DNA of 64,000 nucleotides from Oryzias latipes (Eukaryota > Chordata > Actinopteri > Beloniformes > Adrianichthyidae), in the NCBI RefSeq assembly GCF_002234675.1, contig NC_019876.2, forward strand, positions 17,615,354 through 17,679,353, written 5' to 3'. Positions 23,150-34,922 of the stretch are shown piece by piece. A program made the translations under genes and the position numbers. Under the pieces are notes generated by a model, which was not told the origin of the DNA, made no database searches, and saw only the letters and a list, made by a program, of their open reading frames with translations. Position 1 is the first letter of the stretch. The number at the start of each line of letters is the position of its first letter.

Positions 23150-23702
23150 GACGAGCTGGAGAAATCAACACGAAATCAGTTGCAAGTCCCAAAAATGAAG
23201 AAACTTCCAAACTAACAAAATCACCCTCGGCACCTAAAGGAGCCCCGAATGTCCGGTCCAGAGAAAAGTCTCGGGCAAGTAACTCGATTGCGGTTAATGT
23301 TTCCGCTGAAAAATTACTGCTTTATCTCAATAGTATTAATAATTACACCAACTATCAAGATGTAAAAAACACGATATTGTACTAGTATACTTGTTACTTA
23401 TATTTTTACAATTTGTTATTTTTGCCCCTAAAATGAAAAATGAATTGTTTTGTCGGACTCTTTTCTGTGAAGGACCGCTTCTACTTCCCGCGTCACTGAA
23501 AATCCATTTCCGTCATGCAAAAAAACAAAAAACAAAACAAGGATTTCAGTTTATTTTTGTTACTGTTTTTTCCTCGTAGTTTTATTTTTGTCTGAGTCTT
23601 GCAGTTATAGTGCGTTTGTTTAAACATATTGTTTTTAGCCTCCGTGTTTTTTTCTCTCCGTTAGTCTTTGTTCCCCCCCAGTTCGCAGTGAGTTTGTCAA
23701 AG
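23150..23702. promoter_or_regulatory. Divergent promoter interval between METTL3 and TTC5
   Basis: The two start codons are 553 bp apart and point away from each other. No TATA box is evident. Both first exons are short and moderately GC-rich, as usual for housekeeping bidirectional promoters. Shared regulation is inferred from layout only. Confidence 0.6.
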
Positions 23703-26700
23703 ATGGCGGAGGAGAAAGGGAAAAGGGATGAACCCAAAAGTGAGGAGCAAATGATGAAGGCAAGTCTTTCCAGTCTTTTGAGACTTTGTTTTTTCTCTCG
23801 TGTCGTTTCTTTTAGACTATGATATTTATATCTCGCCGTTATCCGTGTTGCGCGTCTGCGCCTCACATGATTAAGCAGCAGCTCAGTCTCAGTCAGTGGA
23901 TGAAATCAGCTGTTTTTCTAAAGATGCGGTGCTTGATGTTGCTGTATTTCCACAGAAGTGGCTCCACATTTGTTCCAAACATTTGGAAGTCCAGGTTTTA
24001 TATATCTTCTATAGAAAAGGGATCACTGAGGCACCAAACCATACGGAATGGATGATGTTTGGCTACAATTGTTCACATCTACTAAGCTAACACATATCAA
24101 TGTTACAAAAATTAAAGCTTTAACCAAAAAGAAAAAAAGGAAAGTGTTAGGTGAGTAGTGGTATTCAGTAACAACACAACTTAACCTGAAATGTTGGAAC
24201 AACAAACGATTAAAAGATCCACAAAATATTATGCTCTTAATTTGTAGGATTTCATTAAATGGGAGATAACTTGGCAAATATGAAAATAACAAAAGTCCTA
24301 CTTTCAGAAAACAATCACGAATAACTGTTTTTATTGTTGACAGTTTTGTGTAATTTATCTTAAAGGCCCTCTTGGACAATTCATAGGCAAATTTCCTAAC
24401 TCCTGCCGCTGTGCAGAAACTTTGTCCTAGAAAACATCACACATTTTTTGATTTTGGCTAAAAAGATCATAATCATACTTAAAAGACCCCTGGAAACACC
24501 TTTACAACAGATCAAAAAAGGATCGGATTGGGACTTTACTTTTTTTAAAATAAATGTTTATAAAATAGTGTTACGTTCTCACCTCCTCTGTAACGCAGGA
24601 GCTGGTGGATGACCTCTACGACTTCCGAGATCATTATTATGAGACGCACGGCGCCGAGCAGGTTGGAAAGAAGCAAAGCGATGTGACCCGACGGATGGAA
24701 GAAACCCTGAAGAAGCTAGAGGACAAAGAAAGTGGGTAATACAGCTCTAAAAAACAGATTTTTGTCAACTTATTTAGCAAAATATCCTCCTTTCAACTGG
24801 CTCCTTCGTTTCCTCCTATTAACAGACTGCTTTAAGAACAAGGCCGGGTTTTTGCTGCTGAAAGGCAGGTGTCTGAATGTGGCTCCGGACTTCTGTCCCA
24901 GAGCGGAGGAGTGCCTTTCCCGTGCCGTTAAGCTGGACCCCAGCCTGGTCGAGGCTTGGAACATCTTGGGGGAGCAGTACTGGAAGAAGAAAGACCTGAT
25001 CGGAGCTAAAAACTGCTTCACTGGTGCTTTGCAGCAGGTGCTGCAGCTGTAACAAACAGAAACTATCTGTCTCTTTGTGGAAGAGCTTACTTTGTGACTA
25101 ACTAAATGCTGGTTTTCCCTAAACCTTCACAGAGCAAGAACAATGTGTCTCTGCGCAATCTGTCTATGGTTTTGAGGCAGCTACCAGCAGCCAACGGGGA
25201 GGAGCATCGCAAGCAGGTGCTGCACAGCGTAGACCTGGCCCGCCAAGCTGTCCAGTTGGACGTTAAGGATGGAACGTCTTGGCGTGAGTGAAATAAAAAC
25301 AAAGATCCGTTTTACAGACCTCGCAAAGACCCACTCCAGTGAAAATGGTGTTTGGGGTGTTTTTTTTTTGAATATGTTCTTGCGGCATTTTCCTGATGAT
25401 GGAGGTCATACATAAAGAAAGTTAAGCGTAAATTTCTAAGTATTTCATTATTCAAATCGTTGTGAATCAGACGGAAAAAAAGCTGAAAAAGATCGTATTT
25501 GTAATGTAGAAAATACGCTGGGCGGGCCACAAGCTCCGCTGCATCCATTTGTAGACAACTACATCCATGTACGTCTTTGTTTTCCTCCTCTGCGCTGGAA
25601 TCTGGCTGAGGCTGGATAGTTCAAACATTGCTCACCATTTTTGTTGTACTGGTTATGTTAGGTTGCAGGTGTGAGGGGCTGTAAGCTAGCAGGAGAGAGT
25701 GTAAACTGATGGATGATGGGAAGGGAGACGGGCAGTCCTCCCAATCTATTTATCTACAAGCACATGCATCAGAATGGAGCAGAGGAGGGAGCTTGTGTTG
25801 TATTTTCTGTCACAAATGCAATCTTTTTCAAACTGCAAATACAATCTTTTTCAAACAATTTGAATAAAGAAATACTCAGAAATCTAACTTTGAGCTTAAT
25901 TTTCTTTACATTTGTCCTACTTCATCAGAAAAACACCATGAGAACCTGTTAAAAACACCATTTTCATTGGAGTGGGTCTGTTCTGTCCTGATATTTTCTT
26001 TGATGTCGCTGCTTTTGCAGATATTCTGGGAAATGCCTTCGTGTCTCTGTTTTTCACCTGTGGTCAGGATCCAAAGTTCTCTCAGCAAGCGCTGAGTGCC
26101 TATGCAGAATCTGTGAGTACAGCGCTGCCACGAGGAAAGTGGATTTCCTTTTCCCAGACTATAAATCTGCGTTGGATTTATTTCCCACCTGCTTAGGAGT
26201 CCGTGGACAAAGCCGCCTCCTCTTTCTCAGAGCTGCATTTCAACAGAGCGACCCTGTTCCAGTATGAGGAAATGTTCGGCTGTGCGCTCGCAGGCTTCAG
26301 TCGCGCGGCAGCGTTGGACCCGAGCTTGGATGAACCTCCAGAGAGGGAAAATCAGCTGCTGGAGTACCTGAAGAAAGTGACAGAACTCATTCAGAACAAG
26401 GCAAGAGGGGAGCTTTCTGTTATCTTCATTCATTTTTAATGAAGGGATTTTAGTACATAATTTTCAAATACATTAACTTTTTTTTCCCCCTAGCTATAAG
26501 TTAAATATTTGTTCTTTAAGAAGAAAATTGTCTGTTTTTCAAGAATTTCCTATTTTGCAACGTAGAGTGAAATACAACACTTTATTTTTAACTTAAGAAT
26601 TTTCTTTAAAAACGGACACAGAGGATGTTTAAATCCAAACCCCCCCCCCCCCCCCACTATAAATGATGAATAATTCAAGCGTTGCTTTTTCCTCAAAGTA

Positions 26701-29700
26701 TTCTTTGTAGGTTTCAAACCCACCTTTGACCACAAGGGGGCAGCCTCGGTTCTCGTTTCTCACCTACATCCCCTTCTGTTCGTCCAGGGGAAAGTTAAAG
26801 CGCGTCGATTACGGACGATGCTGTCAAACCTCAACACGTCAGCGCTGGGCCCGTGCTCCTCGCCTGTGTTTCGATCCCCGTCTGGACGCGTGGGAAGCTT
26901 GGAGCCTCGAACTCTTTCCTCCCTCAAGCTGGGCCATAACGCGGGGCTGGCTGCTCTGGGGAAGGTGGTTTTCAGCCTGGCTTCTGAGGGTCGCATGGCT
27001 TTGTAAGTCTTTCTATGAAATTCAGGGTGGAATATATAGATACATGTTTTTACTTTCATAAAGGTCGGCGAAATCAGTGGTCCCCAACCCCCGGATAGTT
27101 GGTCTGAGCCACAGAAGGAAAAAAAAACCATGACCTTAATTTTTTGTCTTTTTTAATTAACAATCTGATTGTGAAGGTAATTTTATTTTGGAAAACTACA
27201 GGATCTTCACCACATCTGATTCAGTCTTGACGTGTGTCACGTCACTCGGTAACGTGTCTTAAACCCATCCGCTAATTTCTGGAAACGGTTGTGCCGACCG
27301 CTAAATGAAACGCCCGAGCTGGCAGAGTTAACCGAAAACAACGGAAAAAAAACAGACCTTCGCCTTCAAAATAAAAGTAATCTGCGTTTCACAGACAAAA
27401 ACCAAAAGTCTTCACTCCAAAGATGGATTTATTGCAACACCCCATAATAATAATGCATAATAGTCAGCAACCGGCTGTCCAAAGTTGCAAGAACTTTACT
27501 AATAAAGTTGTTCAGATGAATTCATATTTATGATCATATTTATGATTTTTTTTCTTCCTTTTTTATACTCATCCGTCTCACTTTAGAAGTCGGGTGAGGC
27601 TGCAGTTGGCATCCGATTATTTTTAGCCTCCACTTTAACAGTTATGTGTTATGGAAAAATCCAGAGTACCGTAATTTCCAGACTACGAGCCGCTACTTTT
27701 TTCCTGCGCTTACAGCCGTGCGGCTTATTCAGTGACGCGGCTAATTTATGGATTTTATTGGCGGACGCCGTGTACGTATTTTCGGACACAGTGAATGGTT
27801 TGAATTCTCTAACAACAAACTCAAGTCATTTCATTTTCAACACGTCTCTAAGCAGTCAAACAGCATGGACCTCACTTCAGGTCTTAGACACTTCAGTCAT
27901 GGTTCAACAAAACGAAACACGCATGCCCAGCCGCAACCCAGAATCCTTTGGTGCCATTAGACCCAACGTGCACGTGATCGCCGCTACAATATGATGAAGC
28001 TTTCAAGTTAAAAGCAATCGTTAAAAGCAGCGTGAAAAAATCCACCATCACCAACGGGTTTGGAAAAGCCGGTCAGCTGCGTGACGGAGAGAACAGCGCA
28101 TGTGGGAATGACATCAGCCTTTATTTTGTCGGGACACGACTGGAAACACAAATTGACGTGATCGTTTTAACGGTTATTAAGGACTGAGCGGAGTTTTGCA
28201 TTGAAACGCTCACAGCCTCCGTGTGAGCTGGAGACTGCGTGTCGTGTGAGCTGCGGGGCCGATGGCAGTCTGAAGGCTCCCACACGTAACAACGCATCCG
28301 CCCCTCATACACAAAACGTACAGTATTAAGTCCGATTGCTCTGCACAGACACGATTTGCTCCGTTCACCGGCGCAATGGGGACGAAGCGCTCCTCCCTGT
28401 AGCCGCGCTGGCCAGAGCTGTTGGAGTAGATAGGAAGGGGAGACAAGGAGCGCGCGGGAGCGCGGAGCGCAGAGGCGTCCGCGGACCAACAGTGTTTGTT
28501 GTGGAAGGAAACTTCTGACCCATGCGCCGCGAGGAGGCGCGCGTATCGCGCTGAGGCGCGCGCTTTTCAGTCGTCGCTGCTTTATTTTACTAGCGTGTTT
28601 TTTAACCAGCCCTGTTACTCCCATAACGCTGCCGCGACACAAGCGGAGGAGAGCTTTACCCGTTCACCCCTCCGTGCACTGCTGCTCCTTGCTCATTCTT
28701 AAACACGTACAACAGTGTGGCGAGCCGGGCGTTGGCCCCGCCTTTAGCCCCTAAGACTCATGGGAAATGGGGGATCGCGGATGTAAATTTCCTCATCATA
28801 ACTGAGGGATGTAATGTTGATTATATGGTTACTGTTTGTAATTTTATGTATGATACCTAGTTTGTCAATAAGTTAAAAAAATAAAATAAAAACCATAACT
28901 GAGGAACTTGTGAACAGAATAGAGGTGCATACTGTTTGGCAAATGCAGATATACTCAAATACATGAGACTGAGGCAAAACTGACTCCACGTACTGTGTGC
29001 TAATAAATCACACTTGCTCTGTGAGTCAGGACGTGATCCGTCAGGATCACAATGTTGCCTAAATCATGCGGCTTGTACTCCGACGCGGCTTGTGTATGTA
29101 TAAAATTAGGTAAACACGTGAAAATAGGTGGGTGCGGCTAGTAATCGGGTGCGCTTTGTAGTCCGGAATTTACGGTACAAATAAAGTTAAAACCAGCTGC
29201 AGATATATTTAACAGAGGATGGAGAAAAACTTTCCCCCCAAAAGTTAAGGGAAACTGGAGGTTAAACTAAAAGCAAAGAAAAAAGGAAAATATTTTCTGA
29301 CAATAAAGTGATCCGTGGCCTGGAAAAGTGTCTAAAGCTTCTCTCTCTGCGTTTGTCAGTACGTTTGGGATGGTTGACAGTGAGGAGACGTGTGTGGTGG
29401 TGATGGTTTATAATGCAGCCAACAGCTGGGGCGTTCTGATAGGCGACTCTGTGGTCATTCCTGAGCCTAACGTCAAGCGTCACGTCATCACACATAAAGA
29501 CCAGGTGAGCATTTCACACACTCTGTTTGTTCGGTTTCATTTAGGATTGTAATGTTTTTTCTTGTTCTGTGTCGGCTCTATACCAGTCTTTTGATTTCAA
29601 AAGTATTCGAGTGGACTCTCCTCTGCTCCTCATCGTTAACGGCAAGAAGCAAAACCTCCAGAGTCAGATCCCTGTTTCAGTCAGCTACAAGCACCACAGC

Positions 29701-29706
29701 GAATGA
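23703..29706 (+). CDS. ttc5: TTC5 (Strap), TPR-repeat cofactor (9 coding exons, 442 aa)
   Basis: TTC5 is a tetratricopeptide-repeat protein with a C-terminal OB-like fold. It acts with p300 in stress responses and recognises nascent tubulin to trigger tubulin mRNA decay (established knowledge). Exons: 23703-23759, 24599-24731, 24826-25037, 25133-25283, 26021-26112, 26197-26400, 26788-27002, 29360-29504, 29587-29706; total 1329 nt, all phases kept. Family landmarks: [94 protein letters not shown] and [12 protein letters not shown]. Introns 1 and 6 use GC donors (AAG|GCAAGT, AAG|GCAAGA). Exon 2 uses the weaker donor AAA|GTGGGT because the nearby GTAATA would break the frame. Intron 7 is enlarged by transposons. 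Length matches the human protein (440 aa). Confidence 0.96.
24362..24540 (-). repeat. Family X repeat, copy H (short internal-deletion form), in TTC5 intron 1
   Basis: Retains CTTTGTCCTAGAAAACATCA, TTTGGCTAAAAAGATCATAA and a GATCGGATTGGGACTTT end. The other two thirds are missing. Confidence 0.65.
25326..25977. repeat. Family X repeat, copy I, palindromic form, in TTC5 intron 4
   Basis: The left half (25326-about 25735) is a reverse copy that starts at the family's right end (AAAGACCCACTCCAGTGAAA). It contains the coding-like segment MVSNV, stop, [14 protein letters not shown] on the minus strand. The right half (about 25740-25977) is a forward copy of the same right end, closing CACCATTTTCATTGGAGTGG. 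The element is therefore flanked by two inverted copies of one end (about 200 bp each). Confidence 0.75.
26640..26655 (+). repeat. Poly-C tract in TTC5 intron 6
   Basis: Sixteen consecutive C, followed by ACTATAAATG. Simple repeat, likely length-polymorphic. Confidence 0.9.
27075..27130 (+). mobile_element. hAT-type terminal fragment in TTC5 intron 7
   Basis: Begins CAGTGGTCCCCAACCCCCGG, a frequent hAT end. The far end was not found, though sequence to about 27660 could belong to it. Confidence 0.55.
27669..29175 (+). mobile_element. Pogo/Tigger-like Tc1-mariner element with a CpG-rich core, in TTC5 intron 7
   Basis: Inverted ends CCGTAATTTCCAGACTACGA and, on the opposite end, the reverse complement of GTAGTCCGGAATTTACGG. 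Both are bounded by TA (27667-27668, 29176-29177). About 310 bases in, the frame reads [11 protein letters not shown] (27989-28021), which resembles the start of pogo-type transposase DNA-binding domains. The frame does not continue into a full transposase, so the element is defective. Positions about 28240-28720 are unusually CpG-rich (GCGCGCGGGAGCGCGGAGCG and similar), unlike the rest of the intron. Confidence 0.75.
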
Positions 29707-29819
29707 AGCCCCAAGAACAAAACCAAAACCTACATGTTCATTTTGTAAATATACATTATACCTATGTTTGTATTTAATTCATGCTCTTTTATTATTTGTG
29801 TTCCAACAGAGTTTTTGTT

Positions 29820-29825
29820 AATAAA
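29820..29825 (+). terminator. TTC5 polyadenylation signal
   Basis: AATAAA 114 bases after the stop codon, within an A-rich run. Confidence 0.65.
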
Positions 29826-29985
29826 AAAAAAACCCTCCCATAATTCCAATGATCTCAGAAGTCTTTTTTTCTTTAAACCTGCAGAGAGTGTTTGGTTTGT
29901 GTCATAGAAGTAGCAGCTGTCAATCATTTAACGTGGAATAATCAGTCATCACCTGGAACGTTTGGTTGTTTCCAAATACCCACAG

Positions 29986-30845
29986 TACGATATAGGGGGT
30001 GTCTGAATCTACATTTCCAAAATCATATGCCGGTGAAATTACCCAAAAGTCTCCATGAAAAATTAATGTGCATCAATTAGTGATGGGCGATACCAGACTT
30101 TTAGAATTTGATATATCAATTATCAAATACTTTTTGCATAAAATATTTGATACCAGTTATTGATAATTTCTCATTGGTGGATTTTATTAATACCTGAAAA
30201 ACTGACCAGGTAAAAACTTTAATGTGTAAGGTTAAAAATACAAAGCTGTTGTTGCCAAGGGTAACGCCCCACAACTGGCAGCTCCTCTGATCACATGACT
30301 GAAAGAGTTCAGTATTCTGCAGGCTGGGGGGGGTGTTTTGGCACAAAACACTGGAGTGGAGTAACCCCCCCAATAAGCAAAAATATCCAGAAATGACACG
30401 TGCATTTTTATTTTCTCATGCATTAATTAGTAATCCATACTATATTTGACAGCTTGGAATCAAAGCTCCCATCACTGCATCAATGCTCTCTAGATTAGTG
30501 AATGTAGACCCCATTGCATTGTGTTTCTTTTCAAGTGAAAAAAAGTATTTTAATTAATTTTTTATTTATCCTCCAAGTTTTCATCATCAGAACACAAAGG
30601 ATTCATAAATAGTCTTTGGAAAATGTTCATATTTATTAAGGCTTTCCTTCAAACAGATGAGTGACAACATATAAAAAGCAAAGTAATGAGCGGGTGTCTG
30701 AATAGCATGAAGGTCCCGGTCACTAGATGGTCTCGGACTATTGTTTAGGTGATGGGGAGTAGAGAGGGAATTCAGACACAACCTTTGACTTGTTACTGTA
30801 ACAGAACTACTAAAAGACTCAAAACATCTCAAAGACCCATTGAGG
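29986..30845. mobile_element. Family P transposon, copy 2 (partial), interrupted by a hAT element
   Basis: Matches copy 1 through GTGTCTGAATCTACATTTCC (cf. 290-318), GAATGTAGACCCCATTGCAT (cf. 1093-1118), TTTTCATCATCAGA and GGATTCATAAATAGTC (cf. 1176-1218), then the AGTAATGAGCGGGTGTCTGA block. The long terminal arms of copy 1 are not seen here. Confidence 0.7.
30078..30476. mobile_element. hAT-type non-autonomous element nested in family P copy 2
   Basis: Ends TAGTGATGGGCGATACC and CTCCCATCACT. It is flanked by a perfect 8-bp duplication GCATCAAT (30070-30077 and 30477-30484). Removing the element and one duplicate joins ATGTGCATCAAT to GCTCTC, which matches copy 1 of family P at the same point. 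399 bp; no coding capacity. Confidence 0.92.
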
Positions 30846-31886
30846 ATTTAAACCCTTTTTGATTTTATCCAGAAGGGGCAAACTCAGGGGTCTCTAGCCA
30901 CATGTAGCTTTTTACCCCTCCATTGTGGCTCTCTGCTTGAAGAAAAATAAATGTTTTTACTTTTAAAAAGTATTTTTTGGACTAAGCGAAACAGGAAGGC
31001 TCCTGACTACAGTACCCATAATGCTCTAACAATCCATCAAGCGGTGAGGCTTCGTAGTTTGACAGTCATGCTAAAACCTCTTGACAGATTTTTGGCGCTG
31101 TGTGCCAGACAAAAATGGTTGAAGCACAAAATTATAAGGCAAATCTTGGAAAAAATTCAAGGTATTTGAATGGGATTTGATTTGAGTTAGCTGGTTCATC
31201 ACTGCTGATATTATTCTACCTACTACTACTTTGGCTGCAGCGAGATGGTCGTATTTGGTTCAAGGTGTTTGAAAGAACAGCATGTCAACCTCTGTCAATA
31301 GTTATAAACGATTATGATTATGTTGTTTTTGACAAAACAATAGTTCATTTATATTTATCATAATAGCAACAATACCATAAATACAAAGCAGTGTTGCATT
31401 TTAGGACTTTGGGTTGTGGTCAGTGAGAAATCAAACTAAACAGGTCTTTAAGTGAAGCTGCAGACTGCCGGTGCACAAAAGTGCAGTCCATAAAACATTC
31501 AGAAGTAGTTTTTTTACACACTATTTTTGAATCTGTACAACCACCAAAACTAAATATACAGTTAACACTACAGTGTTAGGTCCACACATAAAACCGACAG
31601 AAATATATATTTTTTTACTTTATTAAAAGAAGCAAACAGCTTTTTGTATCAGTAGTTGCTTTGAGTCTTCCTGCAGCTTACAAAAAACTTTACAAATATT
31701 TTTTTTAAATATCTAACTAACTTTTCCAAAAAGTGACACAAAAACATGTTCCACTTTAAATACAACAACTTTATAAGCATTCGATGATGGAAGACTTGTG
31801 TCACAAATGTACACAAAACTAACATTTTTCCTAAAGAAACCAAAACATTGACGTTTTGTCAGCAGCTGAAGGTGAACTGATTAGTC
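30846..31886. other. CCNB1IP1 3' flank and intergenic sequence
   Basis: 30880-31150 contains GGGGTCTCTAGCCACATGTA and AGCTTTTTACCCCTCC phrases typical of a decayed hAT end. 31500-31886 is AT-rich and probably contains the CCNB1IP1 3' UTR (minus strand). No independent gene. Confidence 0.5.
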
Positions 31887-33142
31887 TCACGGTTTACTGA
31901 CGAAGGGGCGGCCTCTGTCTCTGGCTGGGGAGCGGAACTGGAAGAAGGGCTTGGCTCCATCCGCTTCCAGGCAGGAGAAGAAGCGACTCTGCGCATCGGG
32001 GCGACGAGAGAAAAGCTGGGGGCTCCTCAGAGGGGTCGCCTGCTGAGACGCCGCTGCTGAATCACACAAATACAATTAACAGATTCCTCCTCGCTAGTGA
32101 AAAATCCTGCGACACAGAATCGGCTTCAAACTCCTGCTGCCCGTTCTCTGGAGGTGTCTTTTGATCAAAACACCTAACGGTTCAGCGCTCTTTTAGGGGT
32201 TTTAACGCTGCTCTTGCTGTGACTATTTCCTGTTCTAAACATGGACTTAAAATTCAAAAAAATGATTTATCTTAATTACATTTTTTAAATAAATTCAGAA
32301 ATTTTTTTATGCCCCTGAGTGATTATAACACAAGACACTTTCCAAGTCAGAAAAACATGCTGCAAGTTATTGATATCAATTAAGCTTTTTTCTTCATGTT
32401 TGCCTTAAAACGTGGCCCAAATGAGACAGGGACGTCCTCTTACCGTGGTTTAAGTCTTGATGTCCTGTTTGGGGCTGTGTGTCCCTCTCACCCACATCCA
32501 CCACCATGTTCCGCAGCCTCAGGGAGTCGTACAGCCCCTGCAGTTTCTGGTACTGCCTGTTTCTCTCCATCAGCCTCTCGGACACCTCGCTGTACTTCCT
32601 CTTATACTCCTCCATCACTTTCTTCAGGGATGTGATCTCCCCTCTCATGGATGAGAGCTCCAGCTCTCTGCTCTGGTTCTGCTGGGTCAGGAGCTTGTCC
32701 ATCTGCTTCAGCTGTCCTTCAGCGCGGGAGAGACTGTATTCTTGATACATGCGCTCCTGATGGACCTGTCAGGAAAAAATAAAAAAATAAAATCAAAGCT
32801 GTAAGACGCAGAGGGATACTAACTAAGTTAAAAAGTGACCTGGTAGCTCCAGAAGGCCAAGGCACGAGCACAGATGTCCAAAACTACGTCCGGCCGCAAA
32901 CCGGCCAACACCATGGCTTTGTACTCCTCAGATGGAGAGAGCTCTGTCCTCACGATGTCCAGCTTGCCGGACAGCGCAGAGGAGCAGGCGGGGCAGGTGG
33001 CAGGGGAGCGGCTGAACTCGCCAGATCCATGCTGGTCGCAAAAGACGTGGGAGCACGCCGTGACCCAAGCGAAGCCGCTCAACTTGCTCCGACACTTGGG
33101 GAAGTTACACAGCAGTGTGTCGTCACAGAGAGACATGGCCAT
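31887..33142 (-). CDS. ccnb1ip1: CCNB1IP1 (HEI10), RING-type meiotic crossover protein (3 coding exons, 264 aa)
   Basis: HEI10-family RING E3 protein that marks designated crossover sites on meiotic chromosomes and binds cyclin B (established knowledge). Exons: 33142-32840, 32765-32444, 32056-31887; total 795 nt, phases kept. The RING region is at the N-terminus: LLCNFPKCRSKLSGFAWVTA, then CSHVFCDQHGSGEFSRSPAT and CPAC. Exon 2 is a predicted coiled coil (QEYSLSRAEGQLKQMDKLLT through NRQYQKLQGLYDSLRLRNM). The last exon has the conserved tail FFQFRSP. Two in-frame ATGs exist, at 33142 (MAMSLC) and 33136 (MSLC); the second matches the human start. The coding exon opens at acceptor CTTTCAG|TC directly before the first ATG, so a noncoding exon lies upstream. 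The final intron ends TTCAGCAG, a NAGNAG acceptor. Confidence 0.95.
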
Positions 33143-33144
33143 GA

Positions 33145-33839
33145 CTGAAAGGTACAGCAATGGTTTCAGTAAAGAGACCCGTGCAAAGTGACAGCTGTTG
33201 ACAGGAAATACTGACTGTGACCATTAAACAACAAATTCTTTGTGATAAAATCAGTCAAGGGGTATAAAAAGTAAAGGATTTTGTGTGTATAGAAAAGTTA
33301 ATACTAGTCCTCTTTGCTACAGATAATTAAATATCAAACTAACAAGACTAGTTTCTTTTAAATATGGAGATTCTGAGAGAACAACTTAATAAAGCATCCT
33401 AATATTTGATTGTTTGCACCTCACCACTAAACAATCATTGTAGACACTCGTTCCCCATTTGAACGACAGCAAGCAGAAAAAGTTATTTTGTTTTTTAACC
33501 CGCCATGAGGTATAGGGCCAAAGTAAAGAAACCCCCCCTCCATTTATTTTTTTAAATAAATAAAATTGAGCTACAGGGTTTAAATAAAAAGTGTACCTTT
33601 AAAAATTACATTGGTTGAACCTGCCTAATTCTGTTTGAATTGGTCAGAAATTATTACCATATTGCATTAATTAATGAAAAAGAAAAAGAACAAATTTAGG
33701 TTTTAAGTTTGACCATTAACTTTTATAAATATGACATTTCCCCACAAACAACTGTATTAAAAAAAAATAAAGTTCCGGTCCATGTTGTCATTCTAACAAC
33801 CCAAAAGTAAAGTCTGTCTCTGAATGTTTGATTGTCTAG
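33145..33839. other. CCNB1IP1 first intron, no separate feature
   Basis: AT-rich sequence between the coding exon and the predicted noncoding exon near 34.95 kb. Nothing else supported. Confidence 0.5.
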
Positions 33840-34365
33840 CAGAGGTGTCACACTCATTTTCACTGAGGGCCACATCAGCATATGAGCTGTCCTCAAAGGG
33901 CCATATATGACTTATACATGTAACTAAATGTAATGAAAAATAAATGTAACTTCTCCTTGAGGTTAAATAACTTATTATTTATTGATTATACATTTTTAAA
34001 CTGACAATTACAGTTACATTTAAAACATCCCTTGGCTTGTTACTCTAGCATGAATCCTTTTAAATTTTGTCTGGTTATTAAAATCCACATAACTCCAGTA
34101 ATGATAAAGATATGATAAAGACAAAAAATAAAGAAAAATAACAAACTGAGCTAAAAATATTATGTATTAAGCATGTATAACATTTGACAAAAAAAGGCTG
34201 CACACAGCCTTGCATCCAACTGATGGTTTGATGACAATTTGTCTGCATACACACAAACATTGAATAATTACAACAGCAGCTACACATAAATAATATGTAA
34301 TCGACAAAAAAAAAATATTTTAAGAAATTAAAATATTTTAATTGAGGCCTTGAGTTTGACACATG
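33840..34365. mobile_element. hAT (Charlie-like) non-autonomous element in CCNB1IP1 intron 1
   Basis: The left end CAGAGGTGTCACACTCATTT is followed by TCACTGAGGGCCACATCAGC. The right end, reversed, reads CATGTGTCAAACTCAAGGCC. This terminal phrase is common to many vertebrate hAT elements. The 8-bp flanks (TTGTCTAG and TGGTTTAA) match only partly, so it is old. The interior is AT-rich and noncoding. Confidence 0.75.
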
Positions 34366-34922
34366 TGGTTTAAGGGATCAGTATTAAATTCCCTTCAAAA
34401 AGGTGTAATAATTTGGTTGATATTGTGTAAAATACTGTTGCATATACCAAATTTTAAGAAGGTTTTAATATGTTAATAAATATTAATGGGAATCGAAAAT
34501 TTGCCTAATTAAATTTATATTGTTCTCATAACATTTGGATTTTTAAAGTGATGATTAGTATTGGATACCCTTATTATTCCAAATAAAATAAGCTTTTGTT
34601 GAAATGTGTGTTTTTAGACTAGTTTCTAGGCTAGTATGGCTTGTTTTTACAAATGTTAAAGTTTTGTGGGTTATTTTTCTTTTTTATTCCATGAGTCAGA
34701 AGGAAAGAAAGTTCAACTTGTTAATTTTTAAAAAGACGTCACTGGCTACAATTAGCTAGCTACCTAGCTAGCGAGTAAATAAATAAAGATTCAAAGCCCT
34801 CGTCTTATCTTTAAATATTCGATTAATAATGCGTAAATATAAGTTTAAAGTCACATATTTAAATATAGTAATATTTTATCACCGCAACTGTCTTTTTTTA
34901 TTCGTCAAATAGATGTTCTTAC

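Noticed and set aside
24732-24737. GTAATA donor at the end of TTC5 exon 2
   Set aside because: Using it shifts the frame into a stop in exon 3; GTGGGT five bases upstream keeps the family sequence.
28121-28642. 173-aa minus-strand frame in TTC5 intron 7
   Set aside because: Falls in the CpG-rich transposon core; no domain, and competing frames exist on the other strand.
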